Position numbers and translations under genes: made by a program. From assembly GCF_006636215.1 (NCBI RefSeq), contig NZ_VIFM01000022.1, forward strand, positions 1-64,000: 64,000 nucleotides of DNA, written 5' to 3'. Shown here in pieces: positions 44,857 through 59,371 of the stretch. The stretch's first letter is position 1; every line of letters starts with the position of its first letter. The stretch is from Myxococcus llanfairpwllgwyngyllgogerychwyrndrobwllllantysiliogogogochensis (GTDB taxonomy: Bacteria; Myxococcota; Myxococcia; Myxococcales; Myxococcaceae). The notes under the pieces are model-generated. The model did no database searches, was not told where the DNA came from, and worked only from the letters and a program-made list of their open reading frames with translations.

Positions 44857-45963
44857 TCAACCTTTTCCCGCATGGGGGTGTTCAGCTTCGGTCGCGGGGA
44901 GGTCCTTCGGCTGGTCGCTCCGCATCGTGGGGAGCGGGCCCTGTCCGGCCTCCTGCTCCGTCGGCGTGGAGACGGGGGGCACCAGGTGTCGCAGGCCCTC
45001 GACGAGCTGCTGTGTGGCGCTGGGGCCCGTCACGTCGAGGAGCGCGAGCAGCACCGTCTCCGGATGCCCGTACATCTTCGGCAACAGCGTGCTGTAGGCG
45101 CGCACCGAGCCCCGCTGCCCACCCAGCTCCCAGTCCACGTGAAGCCCGTGGAGTGCCTCGCCCCGGGCCGCGCGCATCAGCGGCTGCGCATCCTGGGGCA
45201 AGGGGTCGCCACCGCGTCCCCGGACGATGACGCCTTCATGCAGGCCCGGCGCTTCGCGATACGCCAGACATCCGCCGGCCAGTCCCTGGGCGGCCCGGTT
45301 GGCCAGCAGGGTGTGGCCGCTGCCCGGCTCCACCAGGGCCAGGGGCGTGGGCAGCGCGGCGAGCACGGCTTCCAGCCAACGCTGCTGGTTGCGGTGCGAC
45401 TCCATCTCCCGGCGCAGGTGCTCCTCGCGCGTCCGGGTCCGCTCCGCCTCCATGCGCCGGTGGGCCTCCGCCAATTCGCCCTCGTGCTCGCGCCGCTGCG
45501 TCTCGCGCAGCGCCTCCGCCTGACGCCGCACCAGCTCCGTCTTGCGGAACAGGTCCACGAAGACGCCCACCTTGGAGCGGAGGACTTCCGGCTCGTAGGG
45601 CTTGAGCAGGTAGTCCACCGCGCCCACCGCGTACGCGCGCAGCTCCGGGAGCTGGCCGCGCGACAGGGCGGTGAGGAAGAGGATGGGCGTGTTGCGGCTG
45701 CGCTCGCGCTCGCGGATGAGACTCGCCGTCTCGAAGCCGTCCATTCCCGGCATGACGACATCCAGGAGGATGGCGGCGAAGTCCTGGGTGAGCAGGTGGC
45801 GCAGCGCCTCGCGGCCACTTCGCGCGGAGACCAGCTTCTGCCCCAGCGGGGCCAGCGTCGCCTCCAGCGCCAGCAGCCCCTCCGGCTGGTCGTCCACCAG
45901 GAGGATGTGGGCGGGCTCCATGGAGAACACGGGGCCGCGCTCGCGCGAGGGCGCGGCGCTCAT
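44857..45963 (-). CDS. Response regulator with coiled coil and PAS domain
   Basis: 368 residues from the ATG at 45963, which shares bases with the CheB stop (ATGA). A receiver occupies about 15-135 (LLVDDQPEG, phospho-acceptor in ILLDVVMPGMDG, Lys in YLLKPYEP). A long charged coiled coil (RRQAEALRETQRREHEGELA onward) joins a PAS-like domain (LPTPLALVEPGSGHTLLANR). There is no kinase or DNA-binding domain, so output is by protein interaction. It is the fourth gene of the poly-HAMP kinase-CheR-CheB unit and may receive its phosphate. Confidence 0.85.
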   Translation of the reverse strand: MSAAPSRERGPVFSMEPAHILLVDDQPEGLLALEATLAPLGQKLVSARSGREALRHLLTQDFAAILLDVVMPGMDGFETASLIRERERSRNTPILFLTALSRGQLPELRAYAVGAVDYLLKPYEPEVLRSKVGVFVDLFRKTELVRRQAEALRETQRREHEGELAEAHRRMEAERTRTREEHLRREMESHRNQQRWLEAVLAALPTPLALVEPGSGHTLLANRAAQGLAGGCLAYREAPGLHEGVIVRGRGGDPLPQDAQPLMRAARGEALHGLHVDWELGGQRGSVRAYSTLLPKMYGHPETVLLALLDVTGPSATQQLVEGLRHLVPPVSTPTEQEAGQGPLPTMRSDQPKDLPATEAEHPHAGKG

Positions 45964-46514
45964 GGCTGCACCCGGCCGCGCGGCACATAGGCCAGTCGCG
46001 TCAGCCACCCTCCCACCTCGGAGAGAGACAGGCGCTCCACCTCGCCCTCCTGTCCCTCGCCGCCGTCGGACTCGCCCATCACCACCGCCACGCGTCCGCC
46101 CCGGCCCCTCAGGAAGCTCAAGCCCTCCTGTCCGTCGTCGTGGCCGGAGAAGAGCAGCCCCGCGGCCGCGGCGCCGTAGCTGTCCGCCGCGGACTCGAAG
46201 AGGGCGTCGATGGCGGGACGACAGCCGTGCTCCGGCGACTCCACGGACAGCGCCACGCAGCCCCGGTCCACCAGCAGGTGGTAGCCCCAGGGCGCCAGGT
46301 ACACGCGCCCCGGCACCAGGTCCTCCTTGTCATCCGGCTCCACCACGGGCAGCGCGCAGCGGCGCGCCAGCGGCGCGGCCAGCACGTCATGCGGCCCCCG
46401 GTGCAGGACAATGACGACGGGCGCTGGCAGCTGCGCCGGCAGTTGGGAGAGCAGCGTCTCCACGTCCGCGCCCGCGCTCCGGGGCGCCCCCACCACCAGC
46501 AACCCCACGCTCAT
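45960..46514 (-). CDS. cheB: CheB-type methylesterase domain without receiver
   Basis: 184 residues. The start overlaps the CheR stop (ATGA) and its stop overlaps the next start. The catalytic domain of CheB is recognisable: VGLLVVGAPRSAGADVETLL at the N-terminus, the His motif VVIVLHRGP and C-terminal LLFSGHDDGQEGLSFL. The regulatory receiver of chemotaxis CheB is absent. The nucleophile region reads GAPRSAG rather than GASTGG, shifting the serine, so activity is uncertain. No chemoreceptor is encoded nearby; the target could be the adjacent kinase or another protein. Confidence 0.8.
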   Translation of the reverse strand: MSVGLLVVGAPRSAGADVETLLSQLPAQLPAPVVIVLHRGPHDVLAAPLARRCALPVVEPDDKEDLVPGRVYLAPWGYHLLVDRGCVALSVESPEHGCRPAIDALFESAADSYGAAAAGLLFSGHDDGQEGLSFLRGRGGRVAVVMGESDGGEGQEGEVERLSLSEVGGWLTRLAYVPRGRVQP

Positions 46515-47340
46515 GACACCCTCCGGAACATGCGACCGCTGCCTTCCAGCTCCTCGTAGGCGGCGACGTGTGGAGTGCGCGCCACCGACTCCTTGCGCCC
46601 CAGACACAGGAAGCCGAAGCGGGCGAGGCTCTCATACAGCCGCGAGTGCACACGGTTGTGCAGGGCGCGATTGAAGGACAGCAGCGTGTCCCGACACACG
46701 ATGACGTGGAACTCGTTGAACGAGCCGTCGATGGTCAGGTTGTGCTGGGTGAAGAAGATGCCGTCGCGCAGCCTGGGGTGGAGCAGCGCCCAGTTGCCGT
46801 CGCGGGTGTAGGAGTCGGACAGCGAGCCCCGCCCACCTGACTCCGCGTGGCGGCGCGCGTCGTCCTCGCCGGGCAGGGGCAGCACGCCGGTGCGAGCATC
46901 CGCCAGCAGTCCCTCGCTGGCATCGGACGCATAGAGCCGGCAGCGGCTCCACAGGCCCTCTTCGTGCAGGAGGATGGCCAGGGCATAGGTGTCCTCACCG
47001 GTGCCGCAGCCCGCGTGCCAGACGCGCACGGACGGCCAGGTGCGCAGCACGGGCACCACGCGCGTGCGGAAGTCTCGGAAGAAGGCCGCGTCCGAGAACA
47101 GCCCGGGCGGCGTGCTGGAGAGCGCGCGCAGCAACCCCTCCAGCGCCTCGCCGTCGTGCAGCACGCGGGCCTGGAGCGCGGAGAAGGACTCCAGGCGCTC
47201 CTCGCGCAGGTGGCGCCGCAGCCGCCGCAGCAATTGCGGCCGGGAGTGGCTGCGCAAATCGAAGCCCCAGTGTCGGGCCACGCCCTCCAGGAGCAGGTCC
47301 GCCTCCAGGGCCTCCAGCGCCGCGACCGAGGCGCCCGCGC

Positions 47341-47344
<4 letters not shown>
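46511..47344 (-). CDS. cheR: CheR-type SAM-dependent methyltransferase
   Basis: 277 residues from a GTG at 47344 sharing bases with the kinase stop (GTGA). The N-terminal helical domain ([33 protein letters not shown]) precedes the SAM domain: motif [20 protein letters not shown], acidic YASDAS, and the family signature [12 protein letters not shown] with [11 protein letters not shown]. CheR methylates glutamates of chemoreceptors. Here it is coupled to a soluble hybrid kinase and CheB rather than to an MCP, so methylation of the kinase's HAMP-like repeats is an attractive inference without direct proof. Confidence 0.85.
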
Positions 47345-53244
<5,900 letters not shown>

Positions 53245-53259
53245 TGAGAGCCCCAGCGC

Positions 53260-53295
53260 GTTCCCGCGAGCACAGCCCCCTCGGCTGTCGGGAAC
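53260..53295 (-). promoter_or_regulatory. Stem-loop just upstream of the poly-HAMP kinase start
   Basis: GTTCCCG pairs with CGGGAAC outside, and ACAGCC with GGCTGT inside, with a five-base loop and one five-base bulge. It ends about 15 bases before the ATG, where it could mask the ribosome site or bind a dimeric regulator. Confidence 0.45.
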
Positions 53296-53474
53296 GGAAT
53301 GTTTCGGAAGGGCTCCGTTCTCCCGCGACTCTCCGGGCGGGGATAGTCCCCTCGGGAGGGCCGGCTGACAGGCACTCGACACTGCGGCTTCGCTTCGTGA
53401 GCCAGCCGACACTTGCCCCACGGACCCAATGACGCCGTGTGAAATGCGGAACGACTCCGCCAGAGCCCGTAAGC

Positions 53475-54296
53475 CTAGTGACGCAGCCGGGGCGCCGGGG
53501 CCCGGACATGGACCTCCATGCGCGCATCCCCCGCCACCACGCTGCTCAAGACTTCCTGCTGCTCGGGAGACAGCCGCGCCACGGCCCGCAGCGCGGCCAC
53601 CAGCAGCAGCGCCTCCACCGAGGACGGCACGCCCACGCCCTCAGGCCCCGTCTTCAGCGGCATGGGCAAGCGGGGCACCCGGCCCGCGGAGGCCAGCGCC
53701 TCCACGGCATAGGCCGGCGACGTGTCCAGCGTGACGGCGATGGCGGGCAGCTCCTGCGCCGCATCGGCCTGACCTCGCGCCTGCATCTCCATCAACATCT
53801 GGAGCGCGCCCGGCTTGAAGTACAGCGCCAGCCCCGCCCGGCCGTCGTCCATGTTGAAGACGCACCCCTCGAAGGTGTGCGTCAGCGGCCCTGAGACCGC
53901 CACCTCGAAGGGCTGGCTGTCGTCCCAGTGCGTCCACGGCCGCGCGTCCCAGTACTCGGTCGCCGCCTGGACGAAGAGCAGCGCCTTGTCCGAGCCCAGC
54001 GCGGACAACCCTCGCTGTCCCCACGCCAGGAACGTGGCGATGGCCGCGCGCGACGAGAGGGCCGCCGGGGGAGGCTCCGCCACCGCCACGCCCAACACCG
54101 CGCCCGCCTCCGCGAGCTGGGGCTCACACCGCACCCCGCCCAGGTCCTCCAGTCCCTCCAGCAACACCCGCAGGCCCGCGGTGTCGTCCTGCTCGAAGAC
54201 GGGCTGGGACGGCTCGCCAGTCTCGGTGATGCGCAGATAGACCTGCGTGCTCCCTTGAGAGAGCGGCACGGGACCGAGCTTGAGCAGATAGAACAT
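53475..54296 (-). CDS. Hypothetical protein, 273 residues
   Basis: The ATG at 54296 starts a soluble protein with no known motif: [20 protein letters not shown] opens a beta-rich N-terminal part, followed by Ala-rich helices ([20 protein letters not shown]) and [20 protein letters not shown]. The beginning of the frame upstream of this ATG lies in the regulator gene and is not used. It starts 23 bases after the receiver gene and precedes the kinase by 230 bases, so it belongs to the KaiC-regulator transcription unit. The function is unknown. Confidence 0.6.
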   Translation of the reverse strand: MFYLLKLGPVPLSQGSTQVYLRITETGEPSQPVFEQDDTAGLRVLLEGLEDLGGVRCEPQLAEAGAVLGVAVAEPPPAALSSRAAIATFLAWGQRGLSALGSDKALLFVQAATEYWDARPWTHWDDSQPFEVAVSGPLTHTFEGCVFNMDDGRAGLALYFKPGALQMLMEMQARGQADAAQELPAIAVTLDTSPAYAVEALASAGRVPRLPMPLKTGPEGVGVPSSVEALLLVAALRAVARLSPEQQEVLSSVVAGDARMEVHVRAPAPRLRH

Positions 54297-54319
54297 GGGG
54301 CCTGTCGGCGGCGTTCGCG

Positions 54320-54694
54320 TCAGCCGGAGAGAGCGCGCTTGCCGTCCAGGGCCTTGCGGACCTGCTTCATCAGCGCGGGAATGTCGAAGGGCTTCTGGAG
54401 GAAGGGAATGCCCGGGTACTGGGCCCGCAACGCTCCCACGTCCACCGCGCTCATGCACAAGAGCGACACACCGGCCCAGTTCGGTTCCGCGCGGATGCGC
54501 TCGATGAGGGCGGGGCCGTCCAGCACCGGCATCATCCAATCGGTGAGGACCAGGTCCGGACGCAGCTCGCTCATCCGCTCCAGCGCCTCACGGCCATGAG
54601 AGGCCGTCAGCACACGGTAGCCCTCCTCCCTCAGGAGGTCCGCGAGGGCTTCCAGGATGCCTTGCTCGTCATCCACCACCAGGACCGTCTCCAT
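54320..54694 (-). CDS. Single-domain response regulator next to KaiC-like gene
   Basis: 124 residues from the ATG at 54694 (METVLVVDDE); a GTG at 54709 directly behind GAGGA is the alternative. The receiver has the acidic pair VVDDE, phospho-acceptor in LVLTDWMMPVLDG, and Lys in FLQKPFD. No output domain follows. The stop of the KaiC-like gene is 10-25 bases upstream, so the two are cotranscribed, which suggests that this protein carries a signal to or from the ATPase. Paired KaiC-like and receiver genes are common in bacterial genomes outside cyanobacteria. Confidence 0.85.
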   Translation of the reverse strand: METVLVVDDEQGILEALADLLREEGYRVLTASHGREALERMSELRPDLVLTDWMMPVLDGPALIERIRAEPNWAGVSLLCMSAVDVGALRAQYPGIPFLQKPFDIPALMKQVRKALDGKRALSG

Positions 54695-54719
54695 ACGGGC
54701 GGGCTTCACTCCTCACGAA

Positions 54720-56207
54720 TCAGGGATGGCCACCGGTCCGGTGTCGGGCAAGGCCCGTCAACAGGGTGTCCAGGGCAACGTCGAAGGGAGGCAGTACCTC
54801 GATTCCTTGTCGGGAGATGATGAACTCCCGGATGGAGGGGTCGTACTCGGTGTCCCTCAGCTTGAAGATGCTCAGCAGGCGGCGAAGTCGCCCCTCCAGC
54901 TCCACGTGCCTCAGGAAGAAGAGGTTCTCCGCCACGGCGGAGGGGCCGACTTCCAGCGGCATGTCGAGCGCGGGCCCGAAGAGGCGGGGCGTCTCCAGGC
55001 TGAAGATGGTCGTCGCGCACGACAGGCGCAGCTCCTGGGTGAGCGCCGCGAAGAACGAACTCATCCGCGAGCCATCCGGGGAGGCCTGGCTCATCGCGCT
55101 CAACCCATCCACGAACACCCGCGACACCTGGTGCCGCCGCACCGCGCTCAAGAGTTGGTCCGCCAGCACATCCAGGATGGATTCCGCGGGGGGTTGCCAG
55201 AGGATGTGCATCCTCCCGTCCTTGACCGCCCCACCCATGTCCATGCCGGCGGCAGCCGCCTTGTGGAGCAGCCGTTCGGGCGACTCATAGAAGCCCATGT
55301 ACAAACAGCGCTCACCCCGCTTCAGCCCCTCGGCGAGCAAGCTGCTTCCCATCAGCGTCTTGCCACTGCCGGGAGGCCCGAGCATCAGCGACGTGGAGCC
55401 CTTGGCCAGCCCGCCCGGGAAGAGCGCATCCATCGACGGGATGCCGAAATGCACCCGCTCGCTCCCCGGGTCCGGCGGCGGGGTGCGCCGCATGCGCGCC
55501 TCCAGCCGGGGGAAGACCTCCAACCCATCATTGGAGATGCGGAAGGTGTGCACGCCGCTCAGGGTGGCGCCCCCCCGGAACTTGCGCACCTGGAGCTCTC
55601 GCCACGAGCGCACGCCCAGGGTGCGCTCGCGCAACTCCAGGATGCCGTCCACCATGGTGTATTCCGGATGGACGGTGGGGCCGTTGGAGCTGGTGAGCAT
55701 CAGCGCGGTGAAGCGGGACAGGCCCGCGGACACCTGCAGCTCGTGGATGAACTTCTTGAAGTCGCGACTGCTGCCGGCCGCCTCCTGCGCCTGCACCAGA
55801 CCGTCCAACACCAGGATGCTGGTGTTGTGGTTGCGCACCTCGCGCCGCAGCAACTCCAGCAGGCCGGGCAGGCCCTGCTCCTCCAGCGTGCGGAAGCCGC
55901 TGACGTAATAGACACTCTCCGGCAGCAGCGCGGAGTCGAAGAACGCCATGTCGCGCATGTTGGCGAGCATGCGAGCGTGCGACTCGGCCAGCAGCGTGAC
56001 GTAGAGGCACCGCGCCCCTCCACGTCCCTGGTGGTAGCAGAGCTGGTTGGCGAAGAGCGTCTTGCCCGCCCCGGGCTCACCCACGACGATGTAGACACCC
56101 GAGGTGACGAGGCCACCACCCAGCACGCCGTCGAGGCCGGGCACGCCAGTGGTCACGCGCGCGTCCTGCCGCGGCGCTTGCTCGGAAGGAGACATGGACG
56201 GGCTCAT
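54720..56207 (-). CDS. Double-domain KaiC-like RecA-family ATPase
   Basis: 495 residues with two tandem KaiC domains. The first has Walker A GEPGAGKT (about 43-50) and Walker B-like ILVLDGLVQ, and the second GPPGSGKT (about 285-292) and VFVDGLSAM. Each starts with the KaiC hallmark TGVPGLDGVLGGGL or FGIPSMDALFPGGL. Cyanobacterial KaiC is a phosphorylating clock hexamer, but kaiA and kaiB are not present here. A signalling or timing ATPase is more likely, acting with the receiver protein encoded next. It lies 48 bases behind the anti-sigma gene, so it may belong to the ECF operon. Confidence 0.9.
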   Translation of the reverse strand: MSPSMSPSEQAPRQDARVTTGVPGLDGVLGGGLVTSGVYIVVGEPGAGKTLFANQLCYHQGRGGARCLYVTLLAESHARMLANMRDMAFFDSALLPESVYYVSGFRTLEEQGLPGLLELLRREVRNHNTSILVLDGLVQAQEAAGSSRDFKKFIHELQVSAGLSRFTALMLTSSNGPTVHPEYTMVDGILELRERTLGVRSWRELQVRKFRGGATLSGVHTFRISNDGLEVFPRLEARMRRTPPPDPGSERVHFGIPSMDALFPGGLAKGSTSLMLGPPGSGKTLMGSSLLAEGLKRGERCLYMGFYESPERLLHKAAAAGMDMGGAVKDGRMHILWQPPAESILDVLADQLLSAVRRHQVSRVFVDGLSAMSQASPDGSRMSSFFAALTQELRLSCATTIFSLETPRLFGPALDMPLEVGPSAVAENLFFLRHVELEGRLRRLLSIFKLRDTEYDPSIREFIISRQGIEVLPPFDVALDTLLTGLARHRTGGHP

Positions 56208-56255
56208 ACCGCAAAACCCGTCGTCCGCGCCCCTGGATTGGTTACAGGGTTCGAC

Positions 56256-56894
56256 TCAGGGGGGACCGGCCTGGTCGGCGACCACCACGAAGTGCTCCTG
56301 GACGTGCCGCACATCCGAGGCGTGCGACACCCGGAACTCGTAGCGGCCCGGCTTGTCGATGCGCACGCGCAGGGGCGTGGCGGCGGCTCCGGTCCGCGCG
56401 GTGAACTCGTGCACGCAGCGGGCCTCGTCGCAGTCCACCTTCGCGAGCGAGGGCGCATCTCGCAGCCGGGGATGGAAATCCAGCGGGGGCGGCGTCTCGA
56501 GCCAGACGGTGGCGGGCTCTCCGGAGTGAACGCCGTGAGCCCAGGGCAACTCCAGCCAGCCGGCTCCATCGCCCGGAAGTCGAAAGGCGACCTCCCTCGC
56601 GGGCAGGAGCTCGGGACTCAAGGGTCCACTCTCATCCCCTCGCGCGAGCAGCAGCAGGGCCACCGCACCCGCCAGCGCCGCGCCCACCAGCACGCGCGCG
56701 GCGGGATGGTGCGACAGGGCTCGTGGGGAAGGTGACTGCGTTGGCTCGCGCCCACGGGAGTGCTCGGCCCGGATGAGCGCGGCCTGGAGCCGGGCCCGCA
56801 GGTGGGGCGAGGGCTTCTCGCCCCGAAGCGCCTCCAGCGCCGCGCGGACCTCGTCGGGAAGTGGCGGTGGCCTGCCCTCATCCTCGGTGCTCAT
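56256..56894 (-). CDS. Membrane anti-sigma factor
   Basis: 212 residues; the start shares bases with the stop of the sigma gene (ATGA). An N-terminal cytoplasmic helical domain of about 65 residues (PDEVRAALEALRGEKPSPHL) precedes a single membrane helix (VLVGAALAGAVALLLLA) and a periplasmic beta-rich domain (VAFRLPGDGAGWLELPWAHG) that probably receives the signal. The zinc-type HxxxCxxC motif of common ZAS anti-sigma factors is missing. Identification rests on the tight pairing with an ECF sigma gene and the membrane layout. Confidence 0.75.
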   Translation of the reverse strand: MSTEDEGRPPPLPDEVRAALEALRGEKPSPHLRARLQAALIRAEHSRGREPTQSPSPRALSHHPAARVLVGAALAGAVALLLLARGDESGPLSPELLPAREVAFRLPGDGAGWLELPWAHGVHSGEPATVWLETPPPLDFHPRLRDAPSLAKVDCDEARCVHEFTARTGAAATPLRVRIDKPGRYEFRVSHASDVRHVQEHFVVVADQAGPP

Positions 56895-57487
56895 GGACGG
56901 CCTCCCTCGCTGACGGTCTGAGCCTGACGGCTGGAGGCCGCCGTGAACAACACGCCCAGCCGCGCCCGGCCCCGGGAGTGTCGACTCTTCACCGTGCCCA
57001 GGGGCAGCGCGAGCACCCGCGCCACCTCCTCGTAGTCCAGGTCCTCCACGTCACACAGCAGCACCACCAGCCGGAACTTCTCCGGCAGCGCGTGCAGACA
57101 CGCCAGCACCAGCTCCGCCTCCTCGGCGCCACACAGCCGTGCTTCCGGGTCCGGCTGCTCGGTTCCGCCCTCGAAGAGCGAGCCCAGCACCGACGAGGCC
57201 CCTTCCAGCACCGAGTCCAACAGCGAACGCCGCCGCGCCTGCGTGCGCCGGTTCTCCAGGAACTGGTGTCGCGCGATGCCGCACAACCAGCCCAGCCACG
57301 AACCCGAGTCTCGCGAATCCCAGTTCAGGAAGGCCCGCACCAGCGAGTCCTGGAGCAGGTCCTCCGCCTCCTGCCGGCTGCGACACAAGGCCAGGCAGAA
57401 GCGATGGAGCCGGGGCAACAGCGGCTCCACCACGACCTCGAATCGCTCTCGCGCACCGAGCTCCGCGGGCGACTCACTCTGTTTCAT
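56891..57487 (-). CDS. ECF-type RNA polymerase sigma factor
   Basis: 198 residues from the ATG at 57487. Region 2 is LPRLHRFCLALCRSRQEAED with LLQDSLVRAFLNWD and GWLCGIARHQFLENRRTQAR; region 4 is LPEKFRLVVLLCDVEDLDYE, then EEVARVLALPLGTVKSRHSR. It should direct transcription at its own target promoters when released by the membrane anti-sigma factor encoded downstream. The ribosome site is weak. It is divergent from the SulP-DabA-DabB genes across 228 bases that contain an inverted GGAAC repeat. Confidence 0.9.
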   Translation of the reverse strand: MKQSESPAELGARERFEVVVEPLLPRLHRFCLALCRSRQEAEDLLQDSLVRAFLNWDSRDSGSWLGWLCGIARHQFLENRRTQARRRSLLDSVLEGASSVLGSLFEGGTEQPDPEARLCGAEEAELVLACLHALPEKFRLVVLLCDVEDLDYEEVARVLALPLGTVKSRHSRGRARLGVLFTAASSRQAQTVSEGGRP

Positions 57488-57617
57488 TTTCAATCCAGAC
57501 ACGACACCGCCCACGAACCCATCCCCCAGGAAACCAAGACATCCCAGACGGGTGATGACCTGCTCATAAAGAGCGCGTCCCGCATCAGCCGTAAAAACGC
57601 GAAGTAAAGCAAGTCCG

Positions 57618-57640
57618 GGAACCGGAGCGCGTCTCGTTCC
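57618..57640. promoter_or_regulatory. Inverted GGAAC repeat between the ECF operon and the SulP-DabA genes
   Basis: GGAAC and GTTCC are 13 bases apart. GGAAC is the typical -35 core of ECF promoters, so each arm could serve one of the divergent operons. The matching -10 elements could not be fixed. Confidence 0.35.
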
Positions 57641-57715
57641 ATCTCTCGCTGTCGAGGGGGCTGGGCTCGCGCAGGGAGGCGATGTCCGCCCGTGTACACG
57701 GGAGGCCGTGACGTC

Positions 57716-59362
57716 ATGCGAGGCTCGCAGTCCAATGTCAGTCATTCTCATGGAACCCCGGGGCAGGCTTCCTGGAAGCAGGACTTCGTCGCGGGCTTCC
57801 TCGTCTTCCTGCTCGCGTTGCCCTTGTGTCTGGGTATCGCGATGGCGAGCGGCTTTCCGCCCGTGGCGGGCATCCTCACCGCGGTGGTGGGCGGAGTGCT
57901 GTCGACGTGGGTGGGCAGCGCGCGGCTGACCATCAAGGGCCCGGCCGCGGGGCTCATCGTCATCGCGCTCGGGGCGGTGACGGAGCTGGGCGGAGGGGAC
58001 GCGGTGCTCGGCTACCGTCGCGCGCTGGCGACCATCGTGGTGGCCGCGTGCCTTCAAGTGCTCTTCGCGGTGCTGCGCGCGGGGAGGCTGGGGGACCTGT
58101 TTCCCTCGGCGGTGGTGCACGGGATGCTCGCGGCCATCGGCGTCACCATCTGCGCAAGACAGGTCCACGTGCTGCTCGGGGTGTCACCCGTGGCGCGAAC
58201 GCCCCTGGGGTTGCTGGCGGAGGTGCCGAGCAGCGTGGCGCGGCTGAACCCGGAGATTGCACTCATCGGAGGGCTCAGCCTCCTGTTGCTGTTCGGCCAT
58301 GCGGCGCTCTCCCAGCGGGTGGCGTGGCTCAAGCGGGTGCCGGCGCCCCTGCTCGTGCTGGCCGTCGCTGTACCGCTGGCGCTCGGGTTCGACCTGGAGC
58401 ACGCGCACACGTTCACCTTCTCCCATGCGGTCTTCTCGGTGGGGCCGAGCCATCTGGTGAACCTGCCGAGCAACCTGCTCACGGCCATCACCTTCCCGGA
58501 CTTCTCCACCGTGCCGAGCGTGCTGGGGCTCAAGTACGTGGTGATGTTCGCGTTGGTGGGCAGCGTGGAGTCGTTGTTGACGGTGAAGGCGGTGGACCTG
58601 CTGGCCCCGGAGCAGCGCCGCTCGGATTTGGACAAGGACTTGTTGGCCACGGGCCTTGGCAACCTGGTGGCGGGGTTGCTGGGCGGGCTGCCGATGATTT
58701 CAGAGGTGGTGCGCAGCTCCGCCAACCTGGGCTACGGCGCGAGGAGCCGGCTGTCGAACTTCTTCCACGGCGTGTTCCTGTGGGGGTTCGTGGCCTTCGC
58801 GCCGGGACTCATCCACCGCATTCCGTTGGCCGCGCTCGCGGGGATGCTCATCTTCACAGGCGTCCGACTCGCGTCGCCGGGTGAGCTGGTGAAGGCGTAC
58901 CGGATTGGCGCGGAGCAGGTGCTCATCTTCTGCTTCACGCTCATCGTCACGCTGGCCACGGACCTGCTGGTGGGCGTGGCCTCGGGCATCGTCCTGAAGG
59001 CGGGCGTGCACCTGCTCAACGGGGCTTCACCGAGGGAGCTCTTCCGACCCGACATCCAGGAGCAGGTGGGCGCGGACCAGGTGGTGCTGCGGGTGCGGAG
59101 CGCGGCGGTGTTCACCAACTTCCTGACGTTCAAGAAGCTGCTGAACCGGCACGCTCTCGTCCGGCTCATCGAGGTGGACCTGACGGAAGCCCGCCTCGTG
59201 GACCACACGGTGATGCAGCGACTGCACGAACTGGAAGCGGAGTTGTCGCGGGAGGGGCGACAGCTTCGAGTGCTCGGGTTGGAGCAACACCGGGGAATGT
59301 CCTCGCATCCGCTGTCCGCGCGGAAGAAGGCGCCGAGCGGCAACCTGGGGCTCACGCCCTGA
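57716..59362 (+). CDS. SulP-family anion transporter with STAS domain
   Basis: About 548 residues from the ATG at 57716, ten bases after GGAGG; an in-frame GTG at 57692 is possible. About eleven to twelve membrane helices are seen, starting with FLVFLLALPLCLGIAMASGF, with the family motifs VGSARLTIKGPAAGLIV and GGLPMISEVVRSSANLGYGA. The C-terminal STAS domain (about 445-530) contains TNFLTFKKLL and LIEVDLTEARLVDHTV. SulP proteins carry sulfate or bicarbonate. Its place nine bases before DabA strongly suggests bicarbonate, as for BicA. It would act in the inner membrane, probably with Na+. Confidence 0.85.
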   Translation: MRGSQSNVSHSHGTPGQASWKQDFVAGFLVFLLALPLCLGIAMASGFPPVAGILTAVVGGVLSTWVGSARLTIKGPAAGLIVIALGAVTELGGGDAVLGYRRALATIVVAACLQVLFAVLRAGRLGDLFPSAVVHGMLAAIGVTICARQVHVLLGVSPVARTPLGLLAEVPSSVARLNPEIALIGGLSLLLLFGHAALSQRVAWLKRVPAPLLVLAVAVPLALGFDLEHAHTFTFSHAVFSVGPSHLVNLPSNLLTAITFPDFSTVPSVLGLKYVVMFALVGSVESLLTVKAVDLLAPEQRRSDLDKDLLATGLGNLVAGLLGGLPMISEVVRSSANLGYGARSRLSNFFHGVFLWGFVAFAPGLIHRIPLAALAGMLIFTGVRLASPGELVKAYRIGAEQVLIFCFTLIVTLATDLLVGVASGIVLKAGVHLLNGASPRELFRPDIQEQVGADQVVLRVRSAAVFTNFLTFKKLLNRHALVRLIEVDLTEARLVDHTVMQRLHELEAELSREGRQLRVLGLEQHRGMSSHPLSARKKAPSGNLGLTP

Positions 59363-59371
59363 GGGGACACC

